Assembly: GCA_964443385.1 (NCBI GenBank)
Contig: CAYUCO010000028.1
Span: 1-10,734 of the forward strand
Direction: 5' to 3'
From: VFHP01 sp964443385
GTDB lineage: Bacteria > Chloroflexota > Dehalococcoidia > Lucifugimonadales > UBA2985
Length of the DNA stretch: 10,734 nucleotides
Within the stretch, counting starts at the first letter, position 1, and each line of letters starts with the position of its first letter. This document shows positions 1 through 7,053 of the stretch, one piece after another. The notes under the pieces were generated by a model. That model was not told the DNA's origin. It searched no databases and saw only the letters and a program-made list of their open reading frames with translations. The translations under genes were made by a program, and so were the position numbers.

Positions 1-1
1 C

Positions 2-1444
2 AACAAAGAAGTATTCGAAGGACTATTAGGCATAAGCCACGAAGAACTAGTAAATGGATATGAGGATGGCACCTTTTGGCCAAAGGATCATGATAGGAGT
101 TTGTATCCGTACATGCAGGATATGATCGAAGATGCTTCTAAGGCTGTATGGGATGGTAATCAACATGGTCCAAGCACACCTCCTGAACCTACGAGAACCG
201 TTGGATCAAACCCTGGAGGTCCATTCAGTGGTATGAGGGTCCTTGAGATAGCTGATAAAAAAGGGCAGTGGAGTGGCAAACTTATGGGGGACCTGGGAGC
301 AGATGTTATAAAAATAGAGCCTCCAGAAGGGGAGTCAGCCAGAAACATAGGTCCTTTCTACAAGGATGTACCAGATAAAGAAAAGAGCTTGTACTTCTGG
401 CACTACAATACGTCAAAAAGAAGTATAACGCTCAACCTGGAAACAGAAGACGGAAAACAGATATTTAAGCGTCTTGCAGATTCAGCAGATGTAATAATAG
501 AAACATTTAAACCCGGATACATGAAGTCTATCGGACTGGACTACGAAGAACTTAAGTCGACTAACCCTGGACTGATAATGTGTTCCATAACACCATTTGG
601 TCAGACAGGTCCCTGGAAGGATTACCTCACTGGAGATTTGTTACACCTAGCTGCAGGTGGTCAGATGGCCGCTTGTGGATATACTGACACTGATTTACCT
701 GACGCCCCGCCTATTGCTGGTGGAGGTGGCCAGGCATGGCATATGGGTAGCCATTACGCTAACATAGCTATAAGCGCAGCGTTAATGTATAAATCAGTTA
801 CCGGAATTGGTCAATATATAGATGTCTCAATACACGAGAGTTGTTCTCTGACAAGAGAAATGCATGTTAACACTTGGATTTATCAGAAAAAGATTCCAAT
901 GAGACAAACTGGTAGGCATGCTTCACCAGCACCAAATCAGCAATCACAACACGTCTGTGCAGACGGTAAATATCTAAATGTAGCAGCCCAGATACTAACC
1001 GCTCTTACTCCAGAGAGATTGCACATACTAGGGGAATGGATGAAGGAAGAAGGTCTTTCGGAAGATCTCATCGAAGAAAAGTACCGTAATCCTGATTCTA
1101 TAACAGACAATGAATTGTTTTTATATTTTATAGCCAATATGAGCCGAGATGATGTCTTCCATGGGGGACAAAAACGAGGATTCAATATGGGTGCAATAAG
1201 GAATTTGGACGAGGTTATGCAAGATCCTCATCTGGATGATAGAGACTATTGGGCAGAGGTAGATTACCCGGAGCTTGGTATAAAACTGAAGCATCCAGGC
1301 CCAGGTGGTATATTCAAAGGATCTCCATGGCAAATATCTCGGAGGGCACCGTTTCTTGGTGAACACAACAAAGAAATATTGTCAGGTGAACTGGGAATCG
1401 GCGACGATGAATTGAGCAATTTGGGTAAATCAGGCACGATCTAA
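2..1444 (+). CDS. CaiB/BaiF family III CoA-transferase, C-terminal part of a probable two-module fusion (5' end outside window)
   Basis: Family III CoA-transferases move CoA between carboxylic acids in the cytoplasm through an aspartyl acyl-enzyme intermediate. The reading frame is open to the left edge, giving 480 visible residues. Residues 1-33, starting NKEVFEGLLGISHEEL, resemble the usual tail of a module and match this protein's own C-terminus (HNKEILSGELGIGDDEL). A linker follows to about residue 73. A second module then begins at GMRVLEIA, with DLGADVIKIEPPEG, the N-T-S-K-R-S-I-T-L-N-L core, ETFKPGYM and SITPFGQTGPW. The probable catalytic Asp is in TGDLLHLAAGG (codon 635-637, visible residue 212). 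A TTG at 101 or the ATG at 113 could be read as a start, but either would discard the first-module tail and no Shine-Dalgarno stands before them. The substrate cannot be told. A hairpin terminator follows the stop. Family call is firm; the fusion is inferred from the edge. Confidence 0.88.
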   Translation, partial: NKEVFEGLLGISHEELVNGYEDGTFWPKDHDRSLYPYMQDMIEDASKAVWDGNQHGPSTPPEPTRTVGSNPGGPFSGMRVLEIADKKGQWSGKLMGDLGADVIKIEPPEGESARNIGPFYKDVPDKEKSLYFWHYNTSKRSITLNLETEDGKQIFKRLADSADVIIETFKPGYMKSIGLDYEELKSTNPGLIMCSITPFGQTGPWKDYLTGDLLHLAAGGQMAACGYTDTDLPDAPPIAGGGGQAWHMGSHYANIAISAALMYKSVTGIGQYIDVSIHESCSLTREMHVNTWIYQKKIPMRQTGRHASPAPNQQSQHVCADGKYLNVAAQILTALTPERLHILGEWMKEEGLSEDLIEEKYRNPDSITDNELFLYFIANMSRDDVFHGGQKRGFNMGAIRNLDEVMQDPHLDDRDYWAEVDYPELGIKLKHPGPGGIFKGSPWQISRRAPFLGEHNKEILSGELGIGDDELSNLGKSGTI

Positions 1445-1474
1445 GATAACTGTCAAAATTAAGTTCATATGTTG

Positions 1475-1518
1475 AAGGGCTTTGGAGACGGGTAATACGT
1501 TCGTCTTCCAGCCCTTTT
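1475..1518 (+). terminator. Probable intrinsic terminator of the CoA-transferase gene
   Basis: AAGGGC (1475-1480) pairs with GCCCTT (1511-1516), and TGGAGACG (1483-1490) pairs with CGTCTTCCA (1502-1510) with one bulged T. The loop is about 11 bases. The stem ends in a short run of four T (1515-1518). It lies 30 bases after the CoA-transferase stop and before the kelch promoter, the right place for a terminator. The short T-run makes efficiency uncertain. Confidence 0.7.
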
Positions 1519-1549
1519 AACTTCCCATTTTACTTCTGTTTCATAGGTA

Positions 1550-1578
1550 TTGACTCCATATATCAATCCCATTACGAT
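1550..1578 (+). promoter_or_regulatory. Probable sigma70-type promoter of the kelch lipoprotein gene
   Basis: TTGACT (1550-1555) is one base from the -35 consensus. After exactly 17 bases comes TACGAT (1573-1578), which matches the -10 consensus at four of six positions, including the key A and final T. Transcription would begin near 1585, leaving a leader of about 40 bases before the ATG at 1625. It sits between a terminator-like hairpin and the gene start. Confidence 0.55.
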
Positions 1579-1624
1579 TAACAATAGGGCAATTTTCCAG
1601 TACTCATTTTAAAAGGAGCCTTTA

Positions 1625-2746
1625 ATGTTTCTCTCCAAGATTTCTAAGTTTTTTGTTTGCACTTTGATTACTACAGCTATGGTATTTGTTACAAGTTGTG
1701 GGGGTGGTAGTGATACCATAGTCGGCCCAAATATATCTGAAGGTAGATGGGGACACACAGCCACTAAGCTTACAGATGGTAAAGTATTGATAGTGGGGGG
1801 ACAGGCGAAACCTTCAAAAACACTGGATTCAGCTGAAATATTCGATCCAGTTTCTTCAACGTTTGCATCAGCAGGTAAGATGTCTACAAAACGGGGAGAT
1901 GGTCTTAGTTCTGTTTTACTAAATAGTGGAAAAGTCTTGGTGTTCGGTGATACAGAGGACGGATCGGCAGAATTATATGATCCAGCTTCGGGGACTTGGT
2001 CTCTTACAGGATCTCTAAACGCGCCAAGAGCATTTGCCTCGGCGGATTTGTTAGATGACGGTAGGGTATTAGTATCTGGAGGTACCGATGTTACGAAGAG
2101 TGGTGACGTTCAATTCGCGTCTTCGGAAATATACGATCCTGTTAGCGGACAATGGACAATGACAGGGGATATGTTAGAAATACATTCAGGACACAGTTCT
2201 GTATTGTTAGATGGCAAGGTAGTTATATTTGGACAGACACTAGCAGAAATGTATGACCCTGATACTGGAGTCTGGTCATCCCTTGGAGCTCCTGCGGTTG
2301 AGAGGTCTAGAGGCACTAGTGCCATTATATTGCAGAGTGGAAAAGTGATGATTGCGGGTGGCGAATGGAAACAACCTGGATGGCAGGGACAAGTGCACGT
2401 TATGGCAACGATACAAACCTTTGATCCATCGTCTAACGTATTTTCTTCGAGTGAAATTCCGTCTATGACTGCACCACACATATACCAGTCAACGTTTCTT
2501 CAAGATGACGGAGTGTTGGTTGTTGGGACAGCGGGTATAGAGACATACAATCCGACAACAAAGCTTTGGACTGAAGTAGCCAAATTCACGTCAGACAGAG
2601 GAACCGACACCAACGGTGCTCCTAGTGGCACCAAATTAGATGATGGCAGAATCCTAGTTATTGGTGGTAAAACGGAAACTGATGACGGTAAGTTCATAGG
2701 TATAACAACTTCTGAAATTTATGATCCATCTGTTGCAACTGAATAA
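1625..2746 (+). CDS. Kelch-repeat beta-propeller lipoprotein
   Basis: This 373-residue protein begins with a lipoprotein signal peptide: lysines at 5 and 8, a hydrophobic stretch at 9-22, then the lipobox VTSC with Cys25 as the lipidated residue, followed by GGG. It should therefore be exported and anchored in a membrane. The rest is about seven kelch-type repeats, near residues 40-84, 90-129, 135-180, 187-220, 228-275, 283-318 and 330-369. Each has the pattern small/aromatic stretch, DGKVLIVGG-like strand, then S/AEIYDPxSGxW. The last repeat ends at SEIYDPS without its W strand, so the propeller may be closed by N-terminal sequence. AAAAGGAG (1611-1618) sits six bases before the ATG and fixes the start. 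Such propellers usually bind proteins or glycans; no enzymatic residues could be assigned and the ligand is unknown. It appears to be a single-gene transcript. Confidence 0.88.
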   Translation: MFLSKISKFFVCTLITTAMVFVTSCGGGSDTIVGPNISEGRWGHTATKLTDGKVLIVGGQAKPSKTLDSAEIFDPVSSTFASAGKMSTKRGDGLSSVLLNSGKVLVFGDTEDGSAELYDPASGTWSLTGSLNAPRAFASADLLDDGRVLVSGGTDVTKSGDVQFASSEIYDPVSGQWTMTGDMLEIHSGHSSVLLDGKVVIFGQTLAEMYDPDTGVWSSLGAPAVERSRGTSAIILQSGKVMIAGGEWKQPGWQGQVHVMATIQTFDPSSNVFSSSEIPSMTAPHIYQSTFLQDDGVLVVGTAGIETYNPTTKLWTEVAKFTSDRGTDTNGAPSGTKLDDGRILVIGGKTETDDGKFIGITTSEIYDPSVATE

Positions 2747-2840
2747 TGGCAACAGACTCATACTTCTCTTAGGTGATATAACAAATACCATTTATGGGCA
2801 TTACACTATCAGATGTTCTTATGCCTAAGCAATTGTAACT
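2747..2840. other. Short convergent intergenic gap with no clear element
   Basis: This 94-base space separates the 3' ends of the kelch gene and the epimerase-like gene. I see only a weak, bulged hairpin (2816-2832) with no T-run on either strand, so no terminator is called. Confidence 0.5.
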
Positions 2841-3833
2841 TTATGACAGCGTGTTTATTAACTCGTCTTCGTCTGAGAAGTCGTATTGTCTAGTGTTGTG
2901 CATGTTATTTGATTGAAACCACTCGAATGTTTGAGCTATAGCTGATTCTAAGTTGTATTCTGGTTCATATTGTAAATGTTTACAGAGTTTATCTATACTG
3001 AAGATTGTACTGTGATCCCAAGGGTGTATATATGGAGCCAGTCTTTGTATTAGAGTTTGTCTTACGTCTGTCGCCATTCCATCCATTATCTCTGATGGAA
3101 TGAATATTTTATCTGGAGATACTCCCAAAACCGTAGCGAATGTGTCCACGTACCCTTCGTCACTGAAATAATCCTTTCCAGTTACATTGTATATTTCCCC
3201 GTATGTATTACTATTTCTAGCCATCATTCTTAGCGCTCTTGCTTCATCGTCTACGTGGCCAATTTGACTGAGTGTGCTTCCTCTACCAGGTATAAGTATT
3301 TTTCTGTTATTCAATAATCTGATAAACATACGTTGTTCACGATTAATTAGGTTGTTATCTGGCCCAAAAACCATAGAGAATCGTGCTACGGTCATAGGGA
3401 AATTTTGTTCCCGATACAGATTTGTGAGAAAAGCTTCACAAATTAATTTGTTGCGCCCGTAATCGGATTGCTGTTCTGTTGTATTTACGGGGAAGTCCTC
3501 TGTAATAGGAAGTATGTCGCTTTTGTCGTATACAACCGTGGAACTGGCAAATATGTAATGGCCAGTTTGGCCTTTTAGAACGTCTGTTATATATTCAACA
3601 TCATCGCGTACATATGCACTTATATCAAAAACTGTGTCGAAGTCCAAGTTTTTTAATGCTGCTTTAAGTTGGTTGGGATCTTTCCTGTCTGCGTAGATTC
3701 TCTTAACATTTTTCGGTAGAGATGCTTCCGTTAGACCTCTGTTTAGGACAGTTACATTGTGGCCATATCTGACCAGTTCATATACCAAATGTAAGCCATT
3801 AAACCTTGTTCCACCTATAACTAAGACATCCAT
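2841..3833 (-). CDS. NAD(P)-dependent epimerase/dehydratase-like protein (extended SDR family)
   Basis: This 330-residue cytoplasmic protein belongs to the extended short-chain dehydrogenase/reductase superfamily. At the N-terminus, VLVIGGTRFNG (residues 3-13) is the Rossmann nucleotide-binding turn, followed by HNVTVLNRG at the end of the second strand. The catalytic Tyr and Lys are Y125 and K129 in DYGRNK, with serines in FASSTVVY (97-98). The C-terminal half, including ARFSMVFGP (150-158) and GHVDDEARA (192-200), is typical of the substrate domain. GGTRF-type members include nucleotide-sugar epimerases and the CSP41-like group of plant and bacterial proteins, so the substrate cannot be assigned. 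CTCCTTTT (3841-3848, AAAAGGAG on this strand) lies seven bases before the ATG and supports the start. It follows msrB by 29 bases on the same strand, so the two are probably co-transcribed. No clear terminator follows. Confidence 0.85.
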   Translation of the reverse strand: MDVLVIGGTRFNGLHLVYELVRYGHNVTVLNRGLTEASLPKNVKRIYADRKDPNQLKAALKNLDFDTVFDISAYVRDDVEYITDVLKGQTGHYIFASSTVVYDKSDILPITEDFPVNTTEQQSDYGRNKLICEAFLTNLYREQNFPMTVARFSMVFGPDNNLINREQRMFIRLLNNRKILIPGRGSTLSQIGHVDDEARALRMMARNSNTYGEIYNVTGKDYFSDEGYVDTFATVLGVSPDKIFIPSEIMDGMATDVRQTLIQRLAPYIHPWDHSTIFSIDKLCKHLQYEPEYNLESAIAQTFEWFQSNNMHNTRQYDFSDEDELINTLS

Positions 3834-3862
3834 TTATGAGCTCCTTTTATATATAATGTTGT

Positions 3863-4228
3863 CTATTTTGGTATGAATTTCATAGACAGAGAGTTAACGC
3901 AATGTCTGACATTCTTGTCTGTAATCCATTCCCCAACAAAAACATGTCCGAGGTGTCCGCCGCATATTGAACATTCTATTTCAGTCCTCATGCCATCTGG
4001 GTCGGGTTTCTTGGTTATAGCTCCAGGTATTTCATCATCAAAAGCGGGCCATCCGCACATGGCATCGAATTTATCTTTAGAGTTATAGAGTTCTGAGTCA
4101 CATTTTCTGCAAACGTAAACACCATTCTCGTAGAAGTCATCATATTCCCCAGAAAAAGGTCTCTCGGTACCTTTATGGTCTATGATGAAGCTTTCCTCAG
4201 GAGTGAGTTCGTTGTATGTATTAGCCAT
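3863..4228 (-). CDS. msrB: Peptide-methionine (R)-S-oxide reductase
   Basis: MsrB reduces the R form of methionine sulfoxide in proteins, normally using thioredoxin, and so repairs oxidative damage. The 121-residue protein is a full-length single-domain MsrB. It has the substrate-loop motif RPFSGEY (23-29), two zinc-binding CxxC pairs (C40/C43 in YVCRKC, C86/C89 in CSICGG), CGWPAF (58-63) with the likely resolving Cys58, GHLGHVF (91-97), and the catalytic Cys110 in RHCVNS. No signal peptide is visible, so it should be cytoplasmic. I start it at MANTYNEL because GGAGG lies just upstream. A GTG start 13 codons further up (4267) would precede the probable -10 box. It heads a likely two-gene transcript with the epimerase-like gene. 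No MsrA is fused or adjacent. Confidence 0.95.
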   Translation of the reverse strand: MANTYNELTPEESFIIDHKGTERPFSGEYDDFYENGVYVCRKCDSELYNSKDKFDAMCGWPAFDDEIPGAITKKPDPDGMRTEIECSICGGHLGHVFVGEWITDKNVRHCVNSLSMKFIPK

Positions 4229-4232
4229 ATGT

Positions 4233-4237
4233 CCTCC
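4233..4237 (-). promoter_or_regulatory. Shine-Dalgarno site that sets the msrB start
   Basis: On the minus strand the sequence GGAGG is followed by ACAT and then the ATG at 4228. The spacing of four bases is short, but the match is strong. It favours this ATG over the upstream GTG at 4267. Confidence 0.7.
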
Positions 4238-4256
4238 ATCCTTTTGTATTTCTATT

Positions 4257-4262
4257 ATTATA
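4257..4262 (-). promoter_or_regulatory. Probable -10 box for msrB
   Basis: The minus strand reads TATAAT, a perfect -10 consensus, 28 bases before the msrB ATG. At the expected -35 distance (4280-4285) the minus strand reads CACCCT, a poor match, so the promoter may need an activator or another sigma factor. It forms one arm of the inverted repeat at 4257-4291. Confidence 0.5.
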
Positions 4263-4285
4263 CACACATGTCAGCAGTGAGGGTG

Positions 4286-4291
4286 TATAAT
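4286..4291 (+). promoter_or_regulatory. Probable -10 box for the MATE transporter gene
   Basis: The plus strand reads TATAAT, preceded by GTG, 39 bases before the TTG start of the MATE gene. The expected -35 position (4263-4268) reads CACACA, which is a poor match. Support comes from the perfect hexamer, its position and its mirror image in front of msrB. Confidence 0.5.
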
Positions 4292-4318
4292 TTTAGTTGA
4301 TTAATGTATGACTAATAT

Positions 4319-4322
4319 AAGG
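4319..4322 (+). promoter_or_regulatory. Weak Shine-Dalgarno site for the TTG start of the MATE gene
   Basis: AAGG (4319-4322) lies eight bases before the TTG at 4331; a second AAGGA (4324-4328) is too close to be the preferred one. It is the best support for the TTG start over the internal ATG at 4433, which has no purine-rich leader. Confidence 0.45.
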
Positions 4323-4330
4323 TAAGGATA

Positions 4331-5839
4331 TTGGATCAAGATTTAACCAAAAAAGCCATAGACCCTGATTCTGAAGTTAATCAATCCATCGATGAATCAG
4401 ATAAAACTGATATCTATAACCAAAATGACGACATGGATCCTATTGCTGAACATGGCAGGCATGGATCTAGAAAAACTTCAGAATATGTTACTAGGGACTT
4501 AACCAAAGGTAGTATACCAAGAAATCTATGGTTTCTGGCCTGGCCGCAGATGATTGAAGGTCTCCTGAATGTTTTGGACAGAGTTGCCGACTTGTTTTGG
4601 GCCGGGAGATTTTTTGGAATTCATGCTATTGGAGGATTGGCAATAGCTCAACTGTATACTGGCTTAATCATGACTGGCAGACAGGGTCTTGATATGGGTA
4701 TGCAGGCTATGATTGCAAGGGCTGTGGGTGGAGGCAATATAACACTTGCGAATCACGTTGCTTTACAGGCATTAACCATAACGGCGGTATTTTCCTTGCT
4801 AATGGTAGCTGTTGGGGTTTTATATACTGATTCTCTACTAAATATAATGGGAGTGAGCCAGGGTGTAATTGAAGTAACTTCTCTTTATATGCAGATACAA
4901 TTTGTGGGATTTGCCGGGCAGGCTTTCAGGATGATGTCTGGTGGTGCCCTTCAGGCATCAGGAGACACTCTTACACCCATGAAAGCTACCACAATATCCC
5001 GAATAGTTCATATTATTTTATCACCCATATTGATATTTGGATGGTTTGGACTGCCGGAACTCGGGCTGCCCGGGGCAGCCTGGGGAAATGTAATCGCTCA
5101 ATTCCTAGGAGTTATGTGGAACTTTTGGGCTTTATTTGCAGGTACTTCTAGGCTGCATTTAACATTGAAGGGCTACTATTTTGATGGTCCGTTGCTGATT
5201 AGGTTGATTAGGATAGGACTTCCAGCGTCTGGTACAGGTATGGAGAGGTCGATAGTTCACTTATTGTTAGCTAGACTTGTCACACCATTCGGTGATTTAG
5301 CGTTAGCCGCTTACGGTATCACCAGAAATTTGGAACTTTTTACAGCTATGGGTAGCATGGGATTGGGCAGAGCCTCTGGTACTTTGGTAGGGCAAAATCT
5401 GGGTGCAGGAAGACCGGATAGGGCTCGTCAGGCGATATGGTGGTCAGTAGCATATATAACGCTTATACGTGGTTCTTTGGGAATAATATTGATGATTTTC
5501 CCAGTTTTTTTCATAACGATTTTTAATGGTGACAAGGATTTAGTAGAAGTTGCAATATGGTGGGTGAGAATACAAGCTTTATCTGGGTTGGTAATGGGTA
5601 GTGGTATGGTATTTACTCAATCATTTAATGTGGCCGGAGATACCATGGCTCCTATGGTAGTAACATTTATAGCTATGGTAGCTGTGGAACTTCCACTTGC
5701 ATTTGTTCTTTCTCAATGGTCTCCGTTAGGTCAATATGGAATACCTGTGGCCATAACTGTTGCAATGATTGTTAGAACTGCTGTCTACTTCCCTTATTTC
5801 CTCAAAGGTAGATGGTCTAGAGTAAACCCTCTTAATTGA
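4331..5839 (+). CDS. MATE-family multidrug/metabolite exporter
   Basis: MATE proteins are cytoplasmic-membrane antiporters that expel cationic drugs or metabolites in exchange for Na+ or H+. The 502-residue product has two homologous halves with about 12 membrane segments between residues 65 and 490. Each half carries the family motif at the equivalent place: LQASGDTLTPM (207-217) and FNVAGDTMAPM (432-442). VGQNLGAGRPDRA (353-365) is also characteristic. Residues 1-60 are an unusual, acidic, polar N-terminal extension (many D, E, N, S) before the first membrane helix. Translation is taken to begin at a TTG with AAGG upstream. An ATG at 4433 (residue 35) would shorten the tail but not touch the transporter core. 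It is transcribed divergently from msrB, and an MFS gene follows 23 bases after its stop. The substrate is unknown. Confidence 0.9.
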   Translation: MDQDLTKKAIDPDSEVNQSIDESDKTDIYNQNDDMDPIAEHGRHGSRKTSEYVTRDLTKGSIPRNLWFLAWPQMIEGLLNVLDRVADLFWAGRFFGIHAIGGLAIAQLYTGLIMTGRQGLDMGMQAMIARAVGGGNITLANHVALQALTITAVFSLLMVAVGVLYTDSLLNIMGVSQGVIEVTSLYMQIQFVGFAGQAFRMMSGGALQASGDTLTPMKATTISRIVHIILSPILIFGWFGLPELGLPGAAWGNVIAQFLGVMWNFWALFAGTSRLHLTLKGYYFDGPLLIRLIRIGLPASGTGMERSIVHLLLARLVTPFGDLALAAYGITRNLELFTAMGSMGLGRASGTLVGQNLGAGRPDRARQAIWWSVAYITLIRGSLGIILMIFPVFFITIFNGDKDLVEVAIWWVRIQALSGLVMGSGMVFTQSFNVAGDTMAPMVVTFIAMVAVELPLAFVLSQWSPLGQYGIPVAITVAMIVRTAVYFPYFLKGRWSRVNPLN

Positions 5840-5862
5840 CAAATATATTTTGAATTATCTAA

Positions 5863-7053
5863 ATGTCACATAATCCACAAGAATCCTCTTTCCGTTGGGT
5901 AATGCTAGGATTAGTTTGGTTATTGTATTTTTCCTTTGGTATTACAATGGCCTCTATTGCTCCATTGGCTGTTCCAATAATTGACGATTTAGATATGACT
6001 TATAGTCAAATGGGTTTTGTGCTTGGTGCTTGGCAATTGATTTATATAGTTACAGCATACCCACTTGGGGTGGTTATAGATAAAATGGGGACGCGAAAAT
6101 CTTTATTAATCGGTGTTTTTCTAATTTGGCTGTCTCTAATTTTAAGAGGATTAGTCTCTGACTTTTCAGGTCTGTTTTTATCCGTAGCTATATTTGGTTT
6201 TGGAGGACCTATTATATCTATTGGCGCTCCAAAAGTTATTTCGCTGTGGTTTATAGGTAACGAAAGAGGATTTGCTGCAGGGTTGTATTCTACTGGTCCT
6301 GTTGTAGGTGCATCTCTGGCTTTAGCAACTGCGGCGAGTTTGGTAGTCCCTTTGACAGGCTCATGGAGGGGCATATCTTTGATTTATGGAATAGTTGTTA
6401 TGGCAACCATAATTATGTGGTTTTTATTCGCTAAAGAGGCTGAAAATGACAGTAAACATGAAACTACATCTACAATCCATATATTAAAGAATCTGATAAA
6501 TATTAGGAATGTTCAAGTGATGTTGGTGTTGGCGATAGCTACTTTTTTGCTAAATCACGGGCTTAACAACTGGTTGCCGACCCTACTGCAAGAGAAATCT
6601 ATGACGATTTCTCAGGCTGGTTTTTGGACAGCTATTGCGACTATGGCTGGTGTTTTAGGTAGCGTTATAATACCAAGTATTGCTAGGCAGGGATATCGTG
6701 TTATTGCGTTAGGTATTATTTTCCTCGTTGCCTCCTTAACGACATTCGGGTTAACTATATTCACTGATATGCCTCTTTTTGTTGTTTTGATAGTTTCTGG
6801 TATTGTCAGGGCTCCTATGATGCCTATATTAACCTTGATTCTTATGGAGACAAAAGGAGTTGGATCTGCAAATATCGGAGCTGCCGTGGGTTTATTTTTC
6901 GCGGCAGCTGAGATAGGTGGATTTGGGGGTCCATTTCTCTTAGGTATTTTGAGAGATTTTTCTGGATCTATGAATACAGGTTTAATATTCTTGAGTGTTT
7001 GTGTCGGTTTGCTGGTTGTCATCTTGCCTATGATAAAAGAAGATGATCAGTAG
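5863..7053 (+). CDS. Major facilitator superfamily transporter
   Basis: This 396-residue cytoplasmic-membrane protein has about 12 hydrophobic helices in two groups of six, split by a charged, hydrophilic loop at residues 190-212. The MFS motif A, GVVIDKMGTRKS (69-80), lies between helices 2 and 3. The overall look (WLLYFSFGITMASIAPL at the N-terminus, glycine-rich FGFGGPIISIGAPK at 111-124) recalls the cyanate/nitrate/nitroimidazole-type MFS group, but the substrate cannot be told. No Shine-Dalgarno sequence stands before the ATG. The short 23-base gap suggests it is read from the MATE transcript, perhaps by translational coupling. The last 7 bases overlap the 3' end of the convergent ABC ATPase gene. 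An internal ATG at 5902 is possible but also lacks a good ribosome site. Confidence 0.87.
   Translation: MSHNPQESSFRWVMLGLVWLLYFSFGITMASIAPLAVPIIDDLDMTYSQMGFVLGAWQLIYIVTAYPLGVVIDKMGTRKSLLIGVFLIWLSLILRGLVSDFSGLFLSVAIFGFGGPIISIGAPKVISLWFIGNERGFAAGLYSTGPVVGASLALATAASLVVPLTGSWRGISLIYGIVVMATIIMWFLFAKEAENDSKHETTSTIHILKNLINIRNVQVMLVLAIATFLLNHGLNNWLPTLLQEKSMTISQAGFWTAIATMAGVLGSVIIPSIARQGYRVIALGIIFLVASLTTFGLTIFTDMPLFVVLIVSGIVRAPMMPILTLILMETKGVGSANIGAAVGLFFAAAEIGGFGGPFLLGILRDFSGSMNTGLIFLSVCVGLLVVILPMIKEDDQ

Larger units (their letters stand above)
4257..4291. repeat. Perfect 9-base inverted repeat in the divergent msrB/MATE promoter region
   Basis: ATTATACAC (4257-4265) and GTGTATAAT (4283-4291) are exact reverse complements separated by 17 bases. 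Each arm contains a TATAAT box pointing outward, one toward msrB and one toward the MATE gene. The centre holds a small palindrome ACATGT (4266-4271). The arrangement could be a symmetric operator or simply two mirror-image core promoters. Confidence 0.7.

Noticed and set aside
101..109. TTG at 101 as the start of the CoA-transferase
   Set aside because: The frame stays open to the window edge and the upstream codons encode a family-typical module tail. No ribosome site precedes the TTG.
2110..2481. Open frame of 123 codons on the minus strand within the kelch gene
   Set aside because: It lies antisense to repeats with clear coding pattern, and has no ribosome site or recognisable domain.
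2816..2832. Hairpin TTCTTA/TAAGCAA between the kelch and epimerase-like genes
   Set aside because: Only six base pairs with a bulge, AT-rich and without a T-run on either strand, so it is not a credible terminator.
4229..4267. GTG start of msrB at 4267
   Set aside because: It lies upstream of the likely -10 box, adds residues not typical of MsrB, and the ATG at 4228 has GGAGG in front.
5836..5841. TTGACA as a -35 box for the MFS gene
   Set aside because: No acceptable -10 lies 16-18 bases downstream; the spacing would place it at the ATG itself. It also overlaps the MATE stop codon.
6612..7022. Open frame of 136 codons on the minus strand within the MFS gene
   Set aside because: It is rich in P, K, I and T, as expected from reading hydrophobic helix codons backwards. 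No family resemblance.
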